Positions 49,440-58,530 of a stretch of 64,000 nucleotides of DNA are shown here, piece after piece; position 1 is the first letter of the stretch, and every line of letters begins with the position of its first letter. Made by a program: the position numbers and the translations under genes. The DNA comes from Hornefia porci. Lineage in GTDB: Bacteria > Bacillota > Clostridia > Peptostreptococcales > Anaerovoracaceae. The DNA lies in NCBI RefSeq assembly GCF_001940235.1, contig NZ_MJIE01000001.1, positions 186,001 to 250,000 of the forward strand, in the 5' to 3' direction. Below the pieces are notes generated by a model. That model saw nothing but the letters and a program-made list of their open reading frames with translations, ran no database searches and was not told the DNA's origin.

Positions 49440-50492
49440 ATGGATATTATTCACGTAGGATTATGTATTGCCGATCGGGATTTCGCAATAGCGCTTGCGC
49501 GCGGAATCTCCAGAGAGTCGCGGTGCATTCAGTTCCATATGGAAAACGGGAGATCCTGTGAGCTGATTCTGGTGGACGAGGGCGCGGATGGAGATTCCTC
49601 CGCCGTGCAGCTGACCGATATTCGCTGCAGGAGTGATCCGGAACGCGGGATTCTGTACCGTTATGAATCCTGCTCGGCACTGGCGAGGCAGATTGTGTAC
49701 CAGTATTACCGGATTACGGGTCGGCCGTTTGAACCCATGGATTGCAGGAGGAGCCGGCTTGTGGCCTTTGCCGCGGTCAGTGGAGGGACGGGAGTAACCG
49801 CGTGTGCCGTCGCGACCGCCAGGATGATGAGAATTCTCTACGGAAAACGCTGTATTTACCTGAATCTGCAGACGGTGAACGATTCCGTGCGCTATTTCCG
49901 TCAGGAAGGCGGCGCAGCGGTCAGACGGCTGATCTATGAATTGAACCGGAGCGGGGAGAGGAAGGAGAGGATTCTTCTGTGGATGGAGTCTGTCATCGCG
50001 GGGGACGGAGATCCGGATTATCTGAATACTTCGGCGTTTAACGAGATTGCAGAGGATATCGACGAGAAACTTCTGGATCGGCTGATTCTGGCGCTGGATC
50101 AGATGGGGCGGTACGATTATATTTTTCTGGATCTCGGAGACGATTTCCGGAGACGGGATCTCCATGCGTTAAAACGCTGTGACTGCGGCGTGCTTCTGAG
50201 GCAGAGGGAGCCGTCCCAGGAAACGGCGTTTACAAAGGCGATGCTGAGCCGCGTCACGGAGACCGCTCCGGCGCTGATTCAGGTCCTGTGCGGGCTGAGT
50301 TCCGGCGGAGAGCGCGGGGAGAAAGTATGCGGCGTCTGTTATGACCGGACTTCTTTTATCCGGATGAACGGTCAGATCAGAATCAATCTGCGTCGGAACT
50401 ACGGGAGGGATATCGCGATTCTGACGAAGAAAATTGCGGGGATTTGCAGTGAATATGGACAGATACGAGACCAGGAGGGAACTCTGCGATGA
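49440..50492 (+). CDS. tadZ: TadZ/CpaE-like pilus localisation protein
   Basis: 350 aa from ATG 49440, which has AGAAGGGAG 7 nt upstream and lies after the promoter. The N-terminal half resembles a receiver-like domain. The C-terminal half is a ParA/MinD-like domain with a degenerate Walker A, AAVSGGTGVTACAVATARM (no GKT lysine), then IYLNLQTVNDSVRYF and YDYIFLDLGDDF. TadZ proteins place the Tad secretion machine at the pole or membrane. First gene of the operon, followed by the secretion ATPase with about 40 nt overlap. Confidence 0.78.
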   Translation: MDIIHVGLCIADRDFAIALARGISRESRCIQFHMENGRSCELILVDEGADGDSSAVQLTDIRCRSDPERGILYRYESCSALARQIVYQYYRITGRPFEPMDCRRSRLVAFAAVSGGTGVTACAVATARMMRILYGKRCIYLNLQTVNDSVRYFRQEGGAAVRRLIYELNRSGERKERILLWMESVIAGDGDPDYLNTSAFNEIAEDIDEKLLDRLILALDQMGRYDYIFLDLGDDFRRRDLHALKRCDCGVLLRQREPSQETAFTKAMLSRVTETAPALIQVLCGLSSGGERGEKVCGVCYDRTSFIRMNGQIRINLRRNYGRDIAILTKKIAGICSEYGQIRDQEGTLR

Positions 50493-51648
50493 GGTAAGAC
50501 GCAGGGTGGAGGAAAATGCGGGAGAACAGGAGATTCAGGACATCATTGAATCCGTTGTGCTGGAAAGGAAGGACGGATTTCCGCTGAAGGAATGCGGGGA
50601 ACTGATCCGGTGGCTGAATTCCAGATTCGTGTACCGGCTGGGCGTGATCCAGCCTTATATTGAGAACGGGGAAATCAATGAGGTGATGGTGAACGGAATC
50701 GACAGAATATTTCTGGAAGATCGGCAGGGCATTTACAGAGCGCCTGAATCCTTTGAATCCGAGGAAGAGCTGGAGGAGGTGATCCGTTTCATCGCAGCCA
50801 GCGTGCATCGGGAGATTACGGAAATGAATCCGGTTCTGGATGCACGGCTCAGCGACGGCTCCCGGGTCAATGCGGTTCTTTCCAACGTGGCGCTGGACGG
50901 GCCGGTACTGACGATACGTAAATTTTCGCGGGAGCACATTTCCATGCGGCAGATGGTGTCGGGCGGAATGCTGACGGAAGAATGCGCAGAGGATCTGCGT
51001 ACTCTGGTACGCTGCGGATATAATGTGTTCATCAGCGGAGGAACCTCTTCAGGAAAGACGACTTTTCTCAACGCGCTGGCGGACGCCATCCCGAAGGAGG
51101 AAAGAGTGATCATTATTGAAGATTCCCGGGAACTGAATCTGGAGCAGATTCCCAACCTTGTGCAGATGGAGTGCCGGAACGCGAACTCGGTCGGCAAGGG
51201 GAAAATCACAATGGAAATGCTGATACGCACCAGTCTCAGAATGCGCCCCGACCGGATCATCGTGGGCGAAGTGCGGGGCGCGGAGGTGGCGGATATGCTT
51301 CAGGCCATGAATACAGGCCATTCCGGCAGCATGTCCACCGGACACGGCAACTCTGTTTCCGGGATGCTGCGCAGGCTGGAGGCGATGTATCTGATGTCGG
51401 TGAATATCCCGATGGACGCGATTCGTGCACAGATTGTAGAAGGAATCGATATCATGGTTCCTCTCGTGCGGAACGCATCAGGAGCGCGTCAGGTGATGGA
51501 GGTTTCCGAGCTCACCGGCTTCGAGGACGGAGAATATGTGTTGAATCCGCTGTATATGAGAGATGATACCGGAGAACTGCGCCGGACTTCCGCAGGGCTG
51601 CGGAACCGGCACAGACTGGCGCTGGGAGGAAAGGAAAATGCGTTATGA
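50449..51648 (+). CDS. tadA: Tad secretion ATPase (CpaF/TadA, type II/IV secretion family)
   Basis: About 400 aa. It powers Flp pilus assembly at the membrane. Visible: INEVMVNGIDRIFLE, MNPVLDARLSDGSRVNAVL, Walker A ISGGTSSGKTTFLNALA, Asp/Glu box IIIEDSRELNL, Walker B RPDRIIVGEVRGAEVADML and the His box NTGHSGSMSTGHGNS. GTG 50449 is preferred because GGGGA lies 6 nt before it; ATG 50455 and TTG 50434 are alternatives. It overlaps the end of tadZ, and the next gene starts inside its end. Confidence 0.93.
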   Translation: MNMDRYETRRELCDEVRRRVEENAGEQEIQDIIESVVLERKDGFPLKECGELIRWLNSRFVYRLGVIQPYIENGEINEVMVNGIDRIFLEDRQGIYRAPESFESEEELEEVIRFIAASVHREITEMNPVLDARLSDGSRVNAVLSNVALDGPVLTIRKFSREHISMRQMVSGGMLTEECAEDLRTLVRCGYNVFISGGTSSGKTTFLNALADAIPKEERVIIIEDSRELNLEQIPNLVQMECRNANSVGKGKITMEMLIRTSLRMRPDRIIVGEVRGAEVADMLQAMNTGHSGSMSTGHGNSVSGMLRRLEAMYLMSVNIPMDAIRAQIVEGIDIMVPLVRNASGARQVMEVSELTGFEDGEYVLNPLYMRDDTGELRRTSAGLRNRHRLALGGKENAL

Positions 51649-52378
51649 CGGCTGTGAACTGACGGGACGGGAGAAGGCGGGCTTCTGGGCGGGACTTCTG
51701 TTCTGCGCGGCTGCCGTCAGTGTGATATTCTACAACACGCTGCTTCCGGTTCCGGCTGCGGTACTTCTCTACAGGCCGGGAAAGAGACGGCTGGAAAAGG
51801 TTCTGTGTGAGAAGCGCAGGCGGACTCTGCGGACTGAATTCTGTGATTTTCTCCATTCGGTTTCCGCATCCCTTGCCACAGGGCGTCATATGCGTGACGC
51901 GATGGAAAATGCCCGACGGGAGCTTTCCGGAATCTATGCGCCGCAGGATCTGATTATGAAGGAACTGGACCGTATGCTCCGGAAAATGGACCGGCAGGGA
52001 GCCGCGGAACCGCAGGTGATTCTGGAGCTGGCTGAACGGACGGGAATTGAAGAGATTCATGAGTTTGCACAGGCGTTTCTGATCTGTCGGGAAAGCGGAG
52101 GCGATCTGGTCAGGGCCATGACGGAAACCGCGCGGATTATTGCGGAGAAAACGAATATAGAAGGAGAGATCAGGCGCATGAGCAGTCAGAAGCGGCTTGA
52201 GGGTCAGATCATCACGGCGATGCCCGTTCTGGTGATTCTGTTTCTGCGTTTCTCTTCGTCGGAATATATCGCGGTGATGTATGAAACCTGGGCGGGGCGG
52301 GTTCTGATGAGTCTGGCGCTTGCGGTCAGTGCGGGAGCCTTCTGCCTGATAGAAAGGATGACGAAAATTGAAGTATAA
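51638..52378 (+). CDS. tadB: TadB-like pilus assembly platform protein (T2SF domain)
   Basis: 246 aa from ATG 51638, chosen because GGAGGAAAGG precedes it; the frame is open from 51563. A hydrophobic pair near the N-terminus (AGLLFCAAAVSVIFY), the T2SF core (FCDFLHSVSASLATGRHMRDAMENARRE, EFAQAFLICRESGGDLVRAMTETARII), then two C-terminal membrane segments (ITAMPVLVILFLRF and VLMSLALAVSAGAFC). It forms the inner-membrane platform with TadC. Shorter than many TadB proteins. Confidence 0.85.
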   Translation: MRYDGCELTGREKAGFWAGLLFCAAAVSVIFYNTLLPVPAAVLLYRPGKRRLEKVLCEKRRRTLRTEFCDFLHSVSASLATGRHMRDAMENARRELSGIYAPQDLIMKELDRMLRKMDRQGAAEPQVILELAERTGIEEIHEFAQAFLICRESGGDLVRAMTETARIIAEKTNIEGEIRRMSSQKRLEGQIITAMPVLVILFLRFSSSEYIAVMYETWAGRVLMSLALAVSAGAFCLIERMTKIEV

Positions 52379-53387
52379 AGGATGGGAGGCGCCGCTGCGG
52401 GAACTGCAGGAGCTGGTAAGGACGCCGGAAAACCGACGGAAGCTTGCGCTGATTTTTCTCGTGTCAGCCGCAGTCGCAGGATTTCTGTGGATCCGGGGAA
52501 CAGGCGGAGAGAACCGGTTTATTGTAAACGGGCAGGGACGGCTGGTGGGAATCCTGCGTGAGGATGACGGAAGGGAAAGCACTTTTCCCCTGACGGTCGA
52601 AATCCGTTCCGGAAAGGCAAGTCTTCGGAAAGAGCTCTTAATTACGCTGCAGGGTGAAAAGACAGAGAGAACGCCCGGCGGAAGTAAAGCAGAGAAGGAT
52701 CCTGCGGCGGAGCTGGAACGTTCTGTTTCCGAAATCCAGGCAAAACTTCGGGAAAGCAGAGGCAGAGAGATCATGCTTCCGACGAAAACAGAGGAAGGAG
52801 CAGTTCTGCGGTGGGAACGTGTTCCGAACCGCTCCCCGCTGAAGGTCATGGTATTGCCGCTGTTCTATCTTCTGTTTTTATACGCGGAGCGTAATGAAAA
52901 AGAGAGAAAGGCCGCGGAGAATCGCCGCAGCAGCATACTGCGGTCGCTTCCCTCATTCTGTGACCAGCTTCTGCTGATGATGAACTGCGGTCTGATTTTC
53001 CGGGACGCGTTCGCCAGAATCGCGGAGGGATATCAGAAGCACGGCGCAAAGGACGATTATTTCAGAGGCATGATCGTAGAGCTTGAATATTCTTCCAGAA
53101 GAGGGAACCGGAATCTTGTTCCGCTTCTGGAGGAGCGGGCGGAGGCTCTCGGAAACCGTTCCTTTTCCAGACTGGTGAATCTGATTTCAGATAATCAGCG
53201 GAAGGGGACGGATATGACCGGAAAGCTCAGGGAGGATGCTGCGGCTCTTTGGGAGGAACGGAAGCAGGCTGCCGAGGAACGCGGGAAGCTGGCGGAGACA
53301 AAACTGTCGCTGCCTCTGGCGATGCTTCTGATGGTATTAATTGTGATTACTGCGGCACCGGCGATGCTGCAGGTGAAAGGAGTATGA
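52368..53387 (+). CDS. tadC: TadC-like pilus assembly platform protein with extra N-terminal domain
   Basis: 339 aa starting at TTG 52368; the nearby ATG at 52382 is in another frame. After a membrane segment (LALIFLVSAAVAGFLWI) comes an unusual outer or cytoplasmic stretch of about 110 residues with Lys/Glu-rich linker (about residues 45-155). Then a second membrane segment (PLKVMVLPLFYLLFLYA), a T2SF core (LRSLPSFCDQLLLMMNCGLIFRDAFARIAEG, RRGNRNLVPLLEERAEALGNRSFSRLVNLI) and a final helix. Platform function is clear; the N-terminal insert I do not recognise. Confidence 0.82.
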   Translation: MKYKGWEAPLRELQELVRTPENRRKLALIFLVSAAVAGFLWIRGTGGENRFIVNGQGRLVGILREDDGRESTFPLTVEIRSGKASLRKELLITLQGEKTERTPGGSKAEKDPAAELERSVSEIQAKLRESRGREIMLPTKTEEGAVLRWERVPNRSPLKVMVLPLFYLLFLYAERNEKERKAAENRRSSILRSLPSFCDQLLLMMNCGLIFRDAFARIAEGYQKHGAKDDYFRGMIVELEYSSRRGNRNLVPLLEERAEALGNRSFSRLVNLISDNQRKGTDMTGKLREDAAALWEERKQAAEERGKLAETKLSLPLAMLLMVLIVITAAPAMLQVKGV

Positions 53388-53388
53388 A

Positions 53389-53544
53389 ATGTTCAGAAAG
53401 CTAAGGGAGAAGAAGGGTACGGTGTGTCCGATGGAAATGGTGCAGGTCGCTCTGCTGATTGCGCTGGCGATTGCGGTCGGGCTGATTTTCAAAACGGAGG
53501 TTACTGAATTTGTGAATAAGACCTTTGAGAATCTGAATGGGTAA
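53389..53544 (+). CDS. Flp-type (type IVb) pilin-like protein
   Basis: 51 aa. It starts MFRKLREKKGTVCPMEMVQV; the helix ALLIALAIAVGLIF then leads to KTEVTEFVNKTFENLNG. This matches the clostridial Flp1-type pilin layout: basic leader, a Gly near a Glu at the start of the helix, and a short polar tail. AAAGGAG is just upstream. It would be the pilus subunit. It overlaps the next gene by 8 nt. Confidence 0.75.
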   Translation: MFRKLREKKGTVCPMEMVQVALLIALAIAVGLIFKTEVTEFVNKTFENLNG

Positions 53545-53875
53545 AGAACTTCTGAGGAACCGGCGCGGAGAAGAAATGGTGGAGGCGGCCGTTGTGGTAC
53601 CGCTGCTCATCCTGATACTTCTCAGTATGCTTCTGGTACTCCTGTATTTTTACAGGGCGGAGCAGAAGCAGTCAGCGGCGCATATCGCGCTCACGGAAGC
53701 AAGCATTTCGGACAACCGTATCTTCGCCGTACAGAAGAGAGAATATGAAACAGGCGCCGGACTGAGGGGCGCGGTGAAGATCCGGATGGAGCAGAAGCGG
53801 ATCCGGCGGTGTTATGTACTGAATCCGGCGGACGGAGTGTGGATGGGGGATTTGTTTCATGAGAAAGATGAATAA
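53537..53875 (+). CDS. TadE-like minor pilin
   Basis: 112 aa. RRGEEMVEAAVVVPLLILILLSMLLVLLYFY is a TadE-type N-terminus: basic leader, Gly, then Glu five or so residues into a hydrophobic helix. The rest is a small extracytoplasmic domain with one Cys. Such pseudopilins associate with Flp fibre assembly. It overlaps genes on both sides (8 nt and 17 nt). Confidence 0.8.
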   Translation: MGKELLRNRRGEEMVEAAVVVPLLILILLSMLLVLLYFYRAEQKQSAAHIALTEASISDNRIFAVQKREYETGAGLRGAVKIRMEQKRIRRCYVLNPADGVWMGDLFHEKDE

Positions 53876-55088
53876 AAGGGGATCGGTCACCGTGTTGGCG
53901 GCAATGCTGCTGGTGACGCTGATTACCGTGATCATGACCTTTGTTCACGCGTCGAAAATGCTGGCCGTGAGGGGAGTGACCGCCGAAGCCGGGCTTCTCT
54001 GGTGTGAATCGGTTCTGGGAGAGTATGATCTGAATCTCCGGAACCGATACGGACTGTTCGGCTTTTACGGCGTTGAGTCTGACATCTCGGGGAAAATCGA
54101 CGCCTATGCGCGGCGCTCCTTCGCGGACAAAAGATACATCCGGTATGAGGGCAGCAGCTGCGAGCTGTATGAATACAGTCTGGCGTCAGTGCGGAATTTC
54201 AGGGAGCAGGCAGTGAAGACGGGAAAACTCATCGCAGCTGGCGTTGTCAGAGCACCGGACTGCGGGATCCGTGCCGCGGCTTCTGGGGATGCTCCGGCGG
54301 ATGGAGAGGCTGTGCTTCAGGAGCTTCCGTCAGAGGGAATGCGTGAGGGCATGAGACTGCCGTCACTGAAACAGCTGGGCAGGGGAGAGAAGGAGAATCC
54401 GGTGAAGAGGGGGAGCGACCGGTATTTTGAGGATCGGTACATTCAGACGTTTTTTCGCGACTTGCTGGAAGAGGAGGAAACGAATCCGGTATATTTTCGG
54501 GGAGAGGTGGAATATATTCTCGCGGGAAAGAAATCGGACAGGGAAAACCAGAGGACGGTAAAGCGCGCACTGATGACGATGCGAACGGCGCTGAATCTGA
54601 CGTACATCCTGAAGGAGCCGGAGATGAAGGCGAAGACAGCGGCAGCCGCGGCGCTGCTCGCACCGGAGGCGCAGCCGGCCATGCAGAAGGCTGTCGAGAC
54701 GGCGTGGGCGGCTGCGGAGGCGTGGAACGACTGTCAGCTCCTTCAGCACGGGAAAAAGGTTCCGTGGATGAAGGACAGGAAGTCCTGGGCCACTGATCTG
54801 GAATCTGTCATCCGGAGCTTCTCTGTGGAAAAGGGGAAATCTTCGCTGAAGAAAAGAACTCCTTATGTGGATCCGGGGAATGCGGACGGACCGGATTACA
54901 GAGGATATCTCGCGGTGCTGCTTTACGCGATGAATCGGGAGGTGAAGCTCATGCGGGCGATGGATCTGATCCAGATTAACATGAGGCGCTGTTATTACGG
55001 GAGCTTCCGTATTCGCGATTACAGCTGCGGACTTGACGCAGAACTGAAAATCAACGGGAGCAGAGTTCATGTTCGGAAAACATATTAA
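53859..55088 (+). CDS. TadG-like protein (DUF5702-like)
   Basis: 409 aa. KRGSVTVLAAMLLVTLITVIMTFVHASKMLAVRGVTAEAG is a pilin-like N-terminal helix, then LWCESVLGEYDLNLRNRYGLFGFYG, a conserved block of clostridial DUF5702 proteins found in Tad operons. The long outer part is charged and helical, with no enzymatic motif that I recognise. It is likely a surface or assembly component of the pilus. It overlaps its neighbours on both sides. Confidence 0.68.
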   Translation: MRKMNKRGSVTVLAAMLLVTLITVIMTFVHASKMLAVRGVTAEAGLLWCESVLGEYDLNLRNRYGLFGFYGVESDISGKIDAYARRSFADKRYIRYEGSSCELYEYSLASVRNFREQAVKTGKLIAAGVVRAPDCGIRAAASGDAPADGEAVLQELPSEGMREGMRLPSLKQLGRGEKENPVKRGSDRYFEDRYIQTFFRDLLEEEETNPVYFRGEVEYILAGKKSDRENQRTVKRALMTMRTALNLTYILKEPEMKAKTAAAAALLAPEAQPAMQKAVETAWAAAEAWNDCQLLQHGKKVPWMKDRKSWATDLESVIRSFSVEKGKSSLKKRTPYVDPGNADGPDYRGYLAVLLYAMNREVKLMRAMDLIQINMRRCYYGSFRIRDYSCGLDAELKINGSRVHVRKTY

Positions 55089-55923
55089 AGACAGACGTGA
55101 AAAAAATATCAGTACTGCTGATGACAGATGCGGGAAACGTGTCCGTAACAGGTGCAGGAAACATATCAATAACAGGCGCGGAAGCTATCTCGTTGAGGCT
55201 GCCGTCGTGGTGCCGTTCTTCATCATCGCCGTGATGCTTCTGATCGGAATCATCCCCGTAATCTCCACCTGCGAGAGGATCACATTTGATGTGTGTGAGG
55301 AGGTGCGGCTTGAAATGGCAAAGTCCGCAGTCCGGAGCAGCCGGGCGGCACTTCCGCTGTCTGTACAGACACGTGTGCCCGCGGAAGAACCAAAAGTGAC
55401 ATCCTTTCGTGTTGCGGGTTTTCGATACCGCTTTGAAGAGGACGGCATCGGGGACAGAATCGAGCTGAAATTCCGGGCGGTGTTTCACGAAAAGACTCCG
55501 GTCGGCGCATTCGGCAGAATCCGGTTTGACGGAATAATCGAAGGAAGAGCATTTACCGGTACGTATTACAGAGGCGGCGGAGGCGGAGGGGGGATCGTCT
55601 GCATTTTTCCAAAGGCGGGCAGATGCTACCATTCCAGGTCATGTTCCTTTGTGAAAGCAAACTGTCACCAGACCTTCCTGTCAGAGGAGATACGGCGGAA
55701 ATACCGCCCATGTCCCAACTGCAGAGCGAGGAAGGCGGCGGCCGGCAGTCCGGTCTTTGTATTTGAGGACACAGGAAAAGCCTATCATCTGGCGGGATGC
55801 AATGCGGTGAGCCGTTATTATATCGAGACGGACAAAAATCGGGCTGCAGAGAAGGGATACGTACCATGCGGAAAATGCGGCGGGGTACCGCAGGGAGCTT
55901 CGCAGAAGAAGGGAGGAGCATGA
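55069..55923 (+). CDS. TadE-like protein with two C-terminal Cys/His (Ada-like) domains
   Basis: 284 aa. Residues 1-36 are very basic and Cys-containing. RRGSYLVEAAVVVPFFIIAVMLLIGIIPV is the TadE helix, then a beta-rich part. After a Gly stretch (RGGGGGGGIV) come two similar Cys/His units: CYHSRSCSFVKANCHQTF...CPNCRA and YHLAGCNAVSRYYIE...CGKCGG. Each has H-x3-C, a helix and a C-x2-C, the layout of Ada-like zinc or metal-binding domains. This pairing with a pilin-like helix is uncommon as far as I know. It would face outward. The next gene overlaps by ATGA. Confidence 0.75.
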   Translation: MFGKHIKDRREKNISTADDRCGKRVRNRCRKHINNRRGSYLVEAAVVVPFFIIAVMLLIGIIPVISTCERITFDVCEEVRLEMAKSAVRSSRAALPLSVQTRVPAEEPKVTSFRVAGFRYRFEEDGIGDRIELKFRAVFHEKTPVGAFGRIRFDGIIEGRAFTGTYYRGGGGGGGIVCIFPKAGRCYHSRSCSFVKANCHQTFLSEEIRRKYRPCPNCRARKAAAGSPVFVFEDTGKAYHLAGCNAVSRYYIETDKNRAAEKGYVPCGKCGGVPQGASQKKGGA

Positions 55924-56504
55924 ACGGATATATTGAACGGACTTACAGGAAGGGGATGTTCCGGTCCTATCAGAAGGAAATTCTGAGCAGGGAGCTGTGC
56001 GATGTTTTTATGCCGGTGAATTTTATTGAAAGAGATACAGAGGAAACGGCGGTTTACAGAGTCGCAGGGTATGTTCCGCTTGCCGCGGCCGGAAGTCTTT
56101 CCGAGGAACAGGCGCTGACGCTGGTTTCGTCATTGATTGAAGGGATGATCCGAGCGGAGCAGCATTGCATTTTTATCGGCGAATACCGGATCTGTGAAGA
56201 GGTTCTCGGGGTTCAGCCGGAGTCGATGAACGCGGCGCTGCTCTATCAGCCATGGAGATATGACAATCGGGAAGAACTGCTGAGGGAGCTTCAGCGGATT
56301 ATGGAGGGGATGAAACGCAGGACTGAGGGGCGCGACAGTCCTCATCTGCGCAGGGCCGTGGAGATTGTGGCAACCGGAAGATCCGGTCTGGATATCATCG
56401 GGCACCGCATCGAGATGCTTCGCCAGAAAAGTGCGGAGCATCCCGCGGATACAGAGAATGATACGGATCAGCCGTCTCTCTCTGCAAGGCCGAAATCAAT
56501 CTGA
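55920..56504 (+). CDS. Protein of unknown function at the end of the Tad operon (DUF6382-like)
   Basis: 194 aa from ATG 55920 with GGGAGG upstream; it overlaps the previous stop as ATGA. It starts MNGYIERTYRKGMFRSYQKE and shows no membrane segment. It resembles the N-terminal part of clostridial proteins that often carry a C-terminal FHA domain; no FHA domain is present here. That suggests a cytoplasmic regulatory role in pilus function, but this is weak. Its last 37 nt overlap the end of rnr on the other strand. Confidence 0.5.
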   Translation: MNGYIERTYRKGMFRSYQKEILSRELCDVFMPVNFIERDTEETAVYRVAGYVPLAAAGSLSEEQALTLVSSLIEGMIRAEQHCIFIGEYRICEEVLGVQPESMNAALLYQPWRYDNREELLRELQRIMEGMKRRTEGRDSPHLRRAVEIVATGRSGLDIIGHRIEMLRQKSAEHPADTENDTDQPSLSARPKSI

Positions 56505-58417
56505 CGCTCATCGGGATCTGCGTTCAGGACTTCAATTGTAATCCGGTCGCCCAGCGCGAAGATGCGGCGGGTGCGCTCACCGATGAGTCTGTATTTTTCA
56601 GCCTCAAAGATATAATAATCATCGTTCAGATCAGAAAGGCGGATCATGCCTTCTACCGTATTGGGCAGCTGAACATAGATCCCGAAGCCGGTCACGCCGC
56701 TGATGATGCCGTCGTGGATCTCTCCGATGTGATCCTTCATATATTGCGCTTTTTTCATTTTCTCCACGTCGCGCTCCAGCTCCTGAGCCTGACGCTCCGT
56801 CTGAGACGCGATTTCCGCGGCCTGCTCCGCAGAACGGCGGTACTTTTTCAGGACGCCTGCCGGAACACTTCCGCGGAGGAAGGATTTAATGATCCGGTGA
56901 TCGATCAGATCCGGATACCGGCGGATAGGAGAGGTGAAATGGCAGTAATAATGGAAGGCCAGTCCGAAATGTCCTGCACATTCGGTGCTGTAATATGCTT
57001 TCGTCATGGAGCGTAGAAGCACTGTGCTGACGATATTTTCCTCAGGTTTTCCGTGAACAAGATCCAGAATGCGGTTCAGTTCGGCGGGATGAACGTTATC
57101 TGCGCTTCCTCGCAGGTCGATACCGAATCCGGCGAGGAACTGACGCAGCTCCATAATTTTCGCAGGATCGGGCTTCTCATGGACGCGGTAGACGAAGGGC
57201 GTTTCGAACTGATAGAAATGCTCCGCCACAGTTCTGTTGGCGGCGAGCATGAACTCTTCGATCATCCGGTTCGCGGTCCGCCGTGGAGCAATGGAAATAT
57301 CAACGGGGATCTCCCGTTCGCCCAGTGTGATGTCTGCTTCGTCAAAGTCGAAGTCAATGCTGCCTGACCGTTTCCGCTTTTCCCGGAGGATTTCCGCCAG
57401 TTCCTCCATAAGGAGCAGGCTGCTATAGATCTGTTGATATCGCCGGGTCAGCGCTTCATCGTGGTGCTCCAGGATGTCGGAAACATCGTCGTAGATCATG
57501 CGGGCCTTATTGTTGATAACGCTCTCATAGATGTCGTGGTTTACGATATTTCCGTTCCCGTCAATCTCCATTTCACAGCTCAGTGTCAGTCGGTCAACGC
57601 CCTCGAAAAGGCTGCAGATGCCGTTGGAGAGACTTTTCGGAAGCATCGGAATGACCTGTGTCAGCAGATAAACGCTGTTTCCGCGGCACATGGCTTCACG
57701 GTCGAGATGGGAGCCGGCGGAGACATAGTGGCTGACGTCTGCGATGTGGACGCCCAGCAGGTAGTTGCCGTTATAGAGACGGTCGATGGATACGGCGTCA
57801 TCTAGGTCCTTAGAATCCGCACCGTCGATGGTGATGATCGTTTTTTCCCGGAGATCCCGCCGGGCGGCGATATCCTCCGGCGTAATGATCTGCTTCGCCT
57901 TCATCGCGGCCTCCGCTTCACAGCGGGCGGGGAAGCGGACCTTCAGTCCCGCGGCGCGGATCATGGCGCGGATTTCGCCGCCGACTTCGCCGCGGCGGGC
58001 GATGATTTCCGTCACACGGCCCTCCGCCAGAGATTTTCGTCCGGGATAGCGGGTGATGACGCAGACGACCCGGTCGCCGTCCCGGGCGCTCTTTGACGCG
58101 GAACGGCGAACAAGAATGTTGTCGGAATTGCGGCGGTCGTCGGGAATCACCATATCACTGCGTTTTCCCCTGTGATAGGTTCCGACAATTTCACGGCTGC
58201 TGCGCTCCAGGATTTTGTCTACGATGCCTTCAGGATTTCTTCCCCAGAACTGCGGGGGAAGCAGATCCACACGTACCCGGTCGCCATGCATGGCTCCTCC
58301 GATGTTGGAGCGGTCGATATAAATGTCGCCATCCTCAGATCGGACAAAGCCGGAACCGCTGCGTGTCTTTTCCAGGATCCCGGTTCTTGTGCTGTTTTTC
58401 TTCTTTTTCTTTTTCAT
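56468..58417 (-). CDS. rnr: Ribonuclease R
   Basis: About 649 aa from ATG 58415-58417 (MKKKKKKNSTRTGILEKTR), preferred because AAAGGA lies about 11 nt upstream; the frame is open to 58486. It degrades structured RNA 3' to 5'. A cold-shock-like part (SGSGFVRSEDGDIYI) is followed by the RNB catalytic block IITIDGADSKDLDDAVSID with the metal-binding Asps, HIADVSHYV, then a C-terminal S1 domain (GIISGVTGFGIYVQLPNTVEGMIRL). Shorter than E. coli RNase R, as is common in Firmicutes. Confidence 0.95.
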   Translation of the reverse strand: MKKKKKKNSTRTGILEKTRSGSGFVRSEDGDIYIDRSNIGGAMHGDRVRVDLLPPQFWGRNPEGIVDKILERSSREIVGTYHRGKRSDMVIPDDRRNSDNILVRRSASKSARDGDRVVCVITRYPGRKSLAEGRVTEIIARRGEVGGEIRAMIRAAGLKVRFPARCEAEAAMKAKQIITPEDIAARRDLREKTIITIDGADSKDLDDAVSIDRLYNGNYLLGVHIADVSHYVSAGSHLDREAMCRGNSVYLLTQVIPMLPKSLSNGICSLFEGVDRLTLSCEMEIDGNGNIVNHDIYESVINNKARMIYDDVSDILEHHDEALTRRYQQIYSSLLLMEELAEILREKRKRSGSIDFDFDEADITLGEREIPVDISIAPRRTANRMIEEFMLAANRTVAEHFYQFETPFVYRVHEKPDPAKIMELRQFLAGFGIDLRGSADNVHPAELNRILDLVHGKPEENIVSTVLLRSMTKAYYSTECAGHFGLAFHYYCHFTSPIRRYPDLIDHRIIKSFLRGSVPAGVLKKYRRSAEQAAEIASQTERQAQELERDVEKMKKAQYMKDHIGEIHDGIISGVTGFGIYVQLPNTVEGMIRLSDLNDDYYIFEAEKYRLIGERTRRIFALGDRITIEVLNADPDERQIDFGLAERDG

Positions 58418-58474
58418 TTTCAGGTTTTTCCTTTGTCGTGCGCTCATACCTGTGTGTAGAATACACAGATATGA

Positions 58475-58507
58475 AAAGGGGACCACCGTCTGGTGATCCG
58501 CCTTTTA
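58475..58507. terminator. Hairpin between ispH-S1 and rnr
   Basis: AAAAGG-GGA-CCACC-GTCT-GGTG-ATCCG-CCTTTT: arms pair with small bulges. On the minus strand it reads AAAAGGCGG ... CCCCTTTT, so it likely ends or attenuates the ispH-S1 transcript before rnr. Confidence 0.55.
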
Positions 58508-58530
58508 AGTTCTGATTGAAGCGGCAGGAG

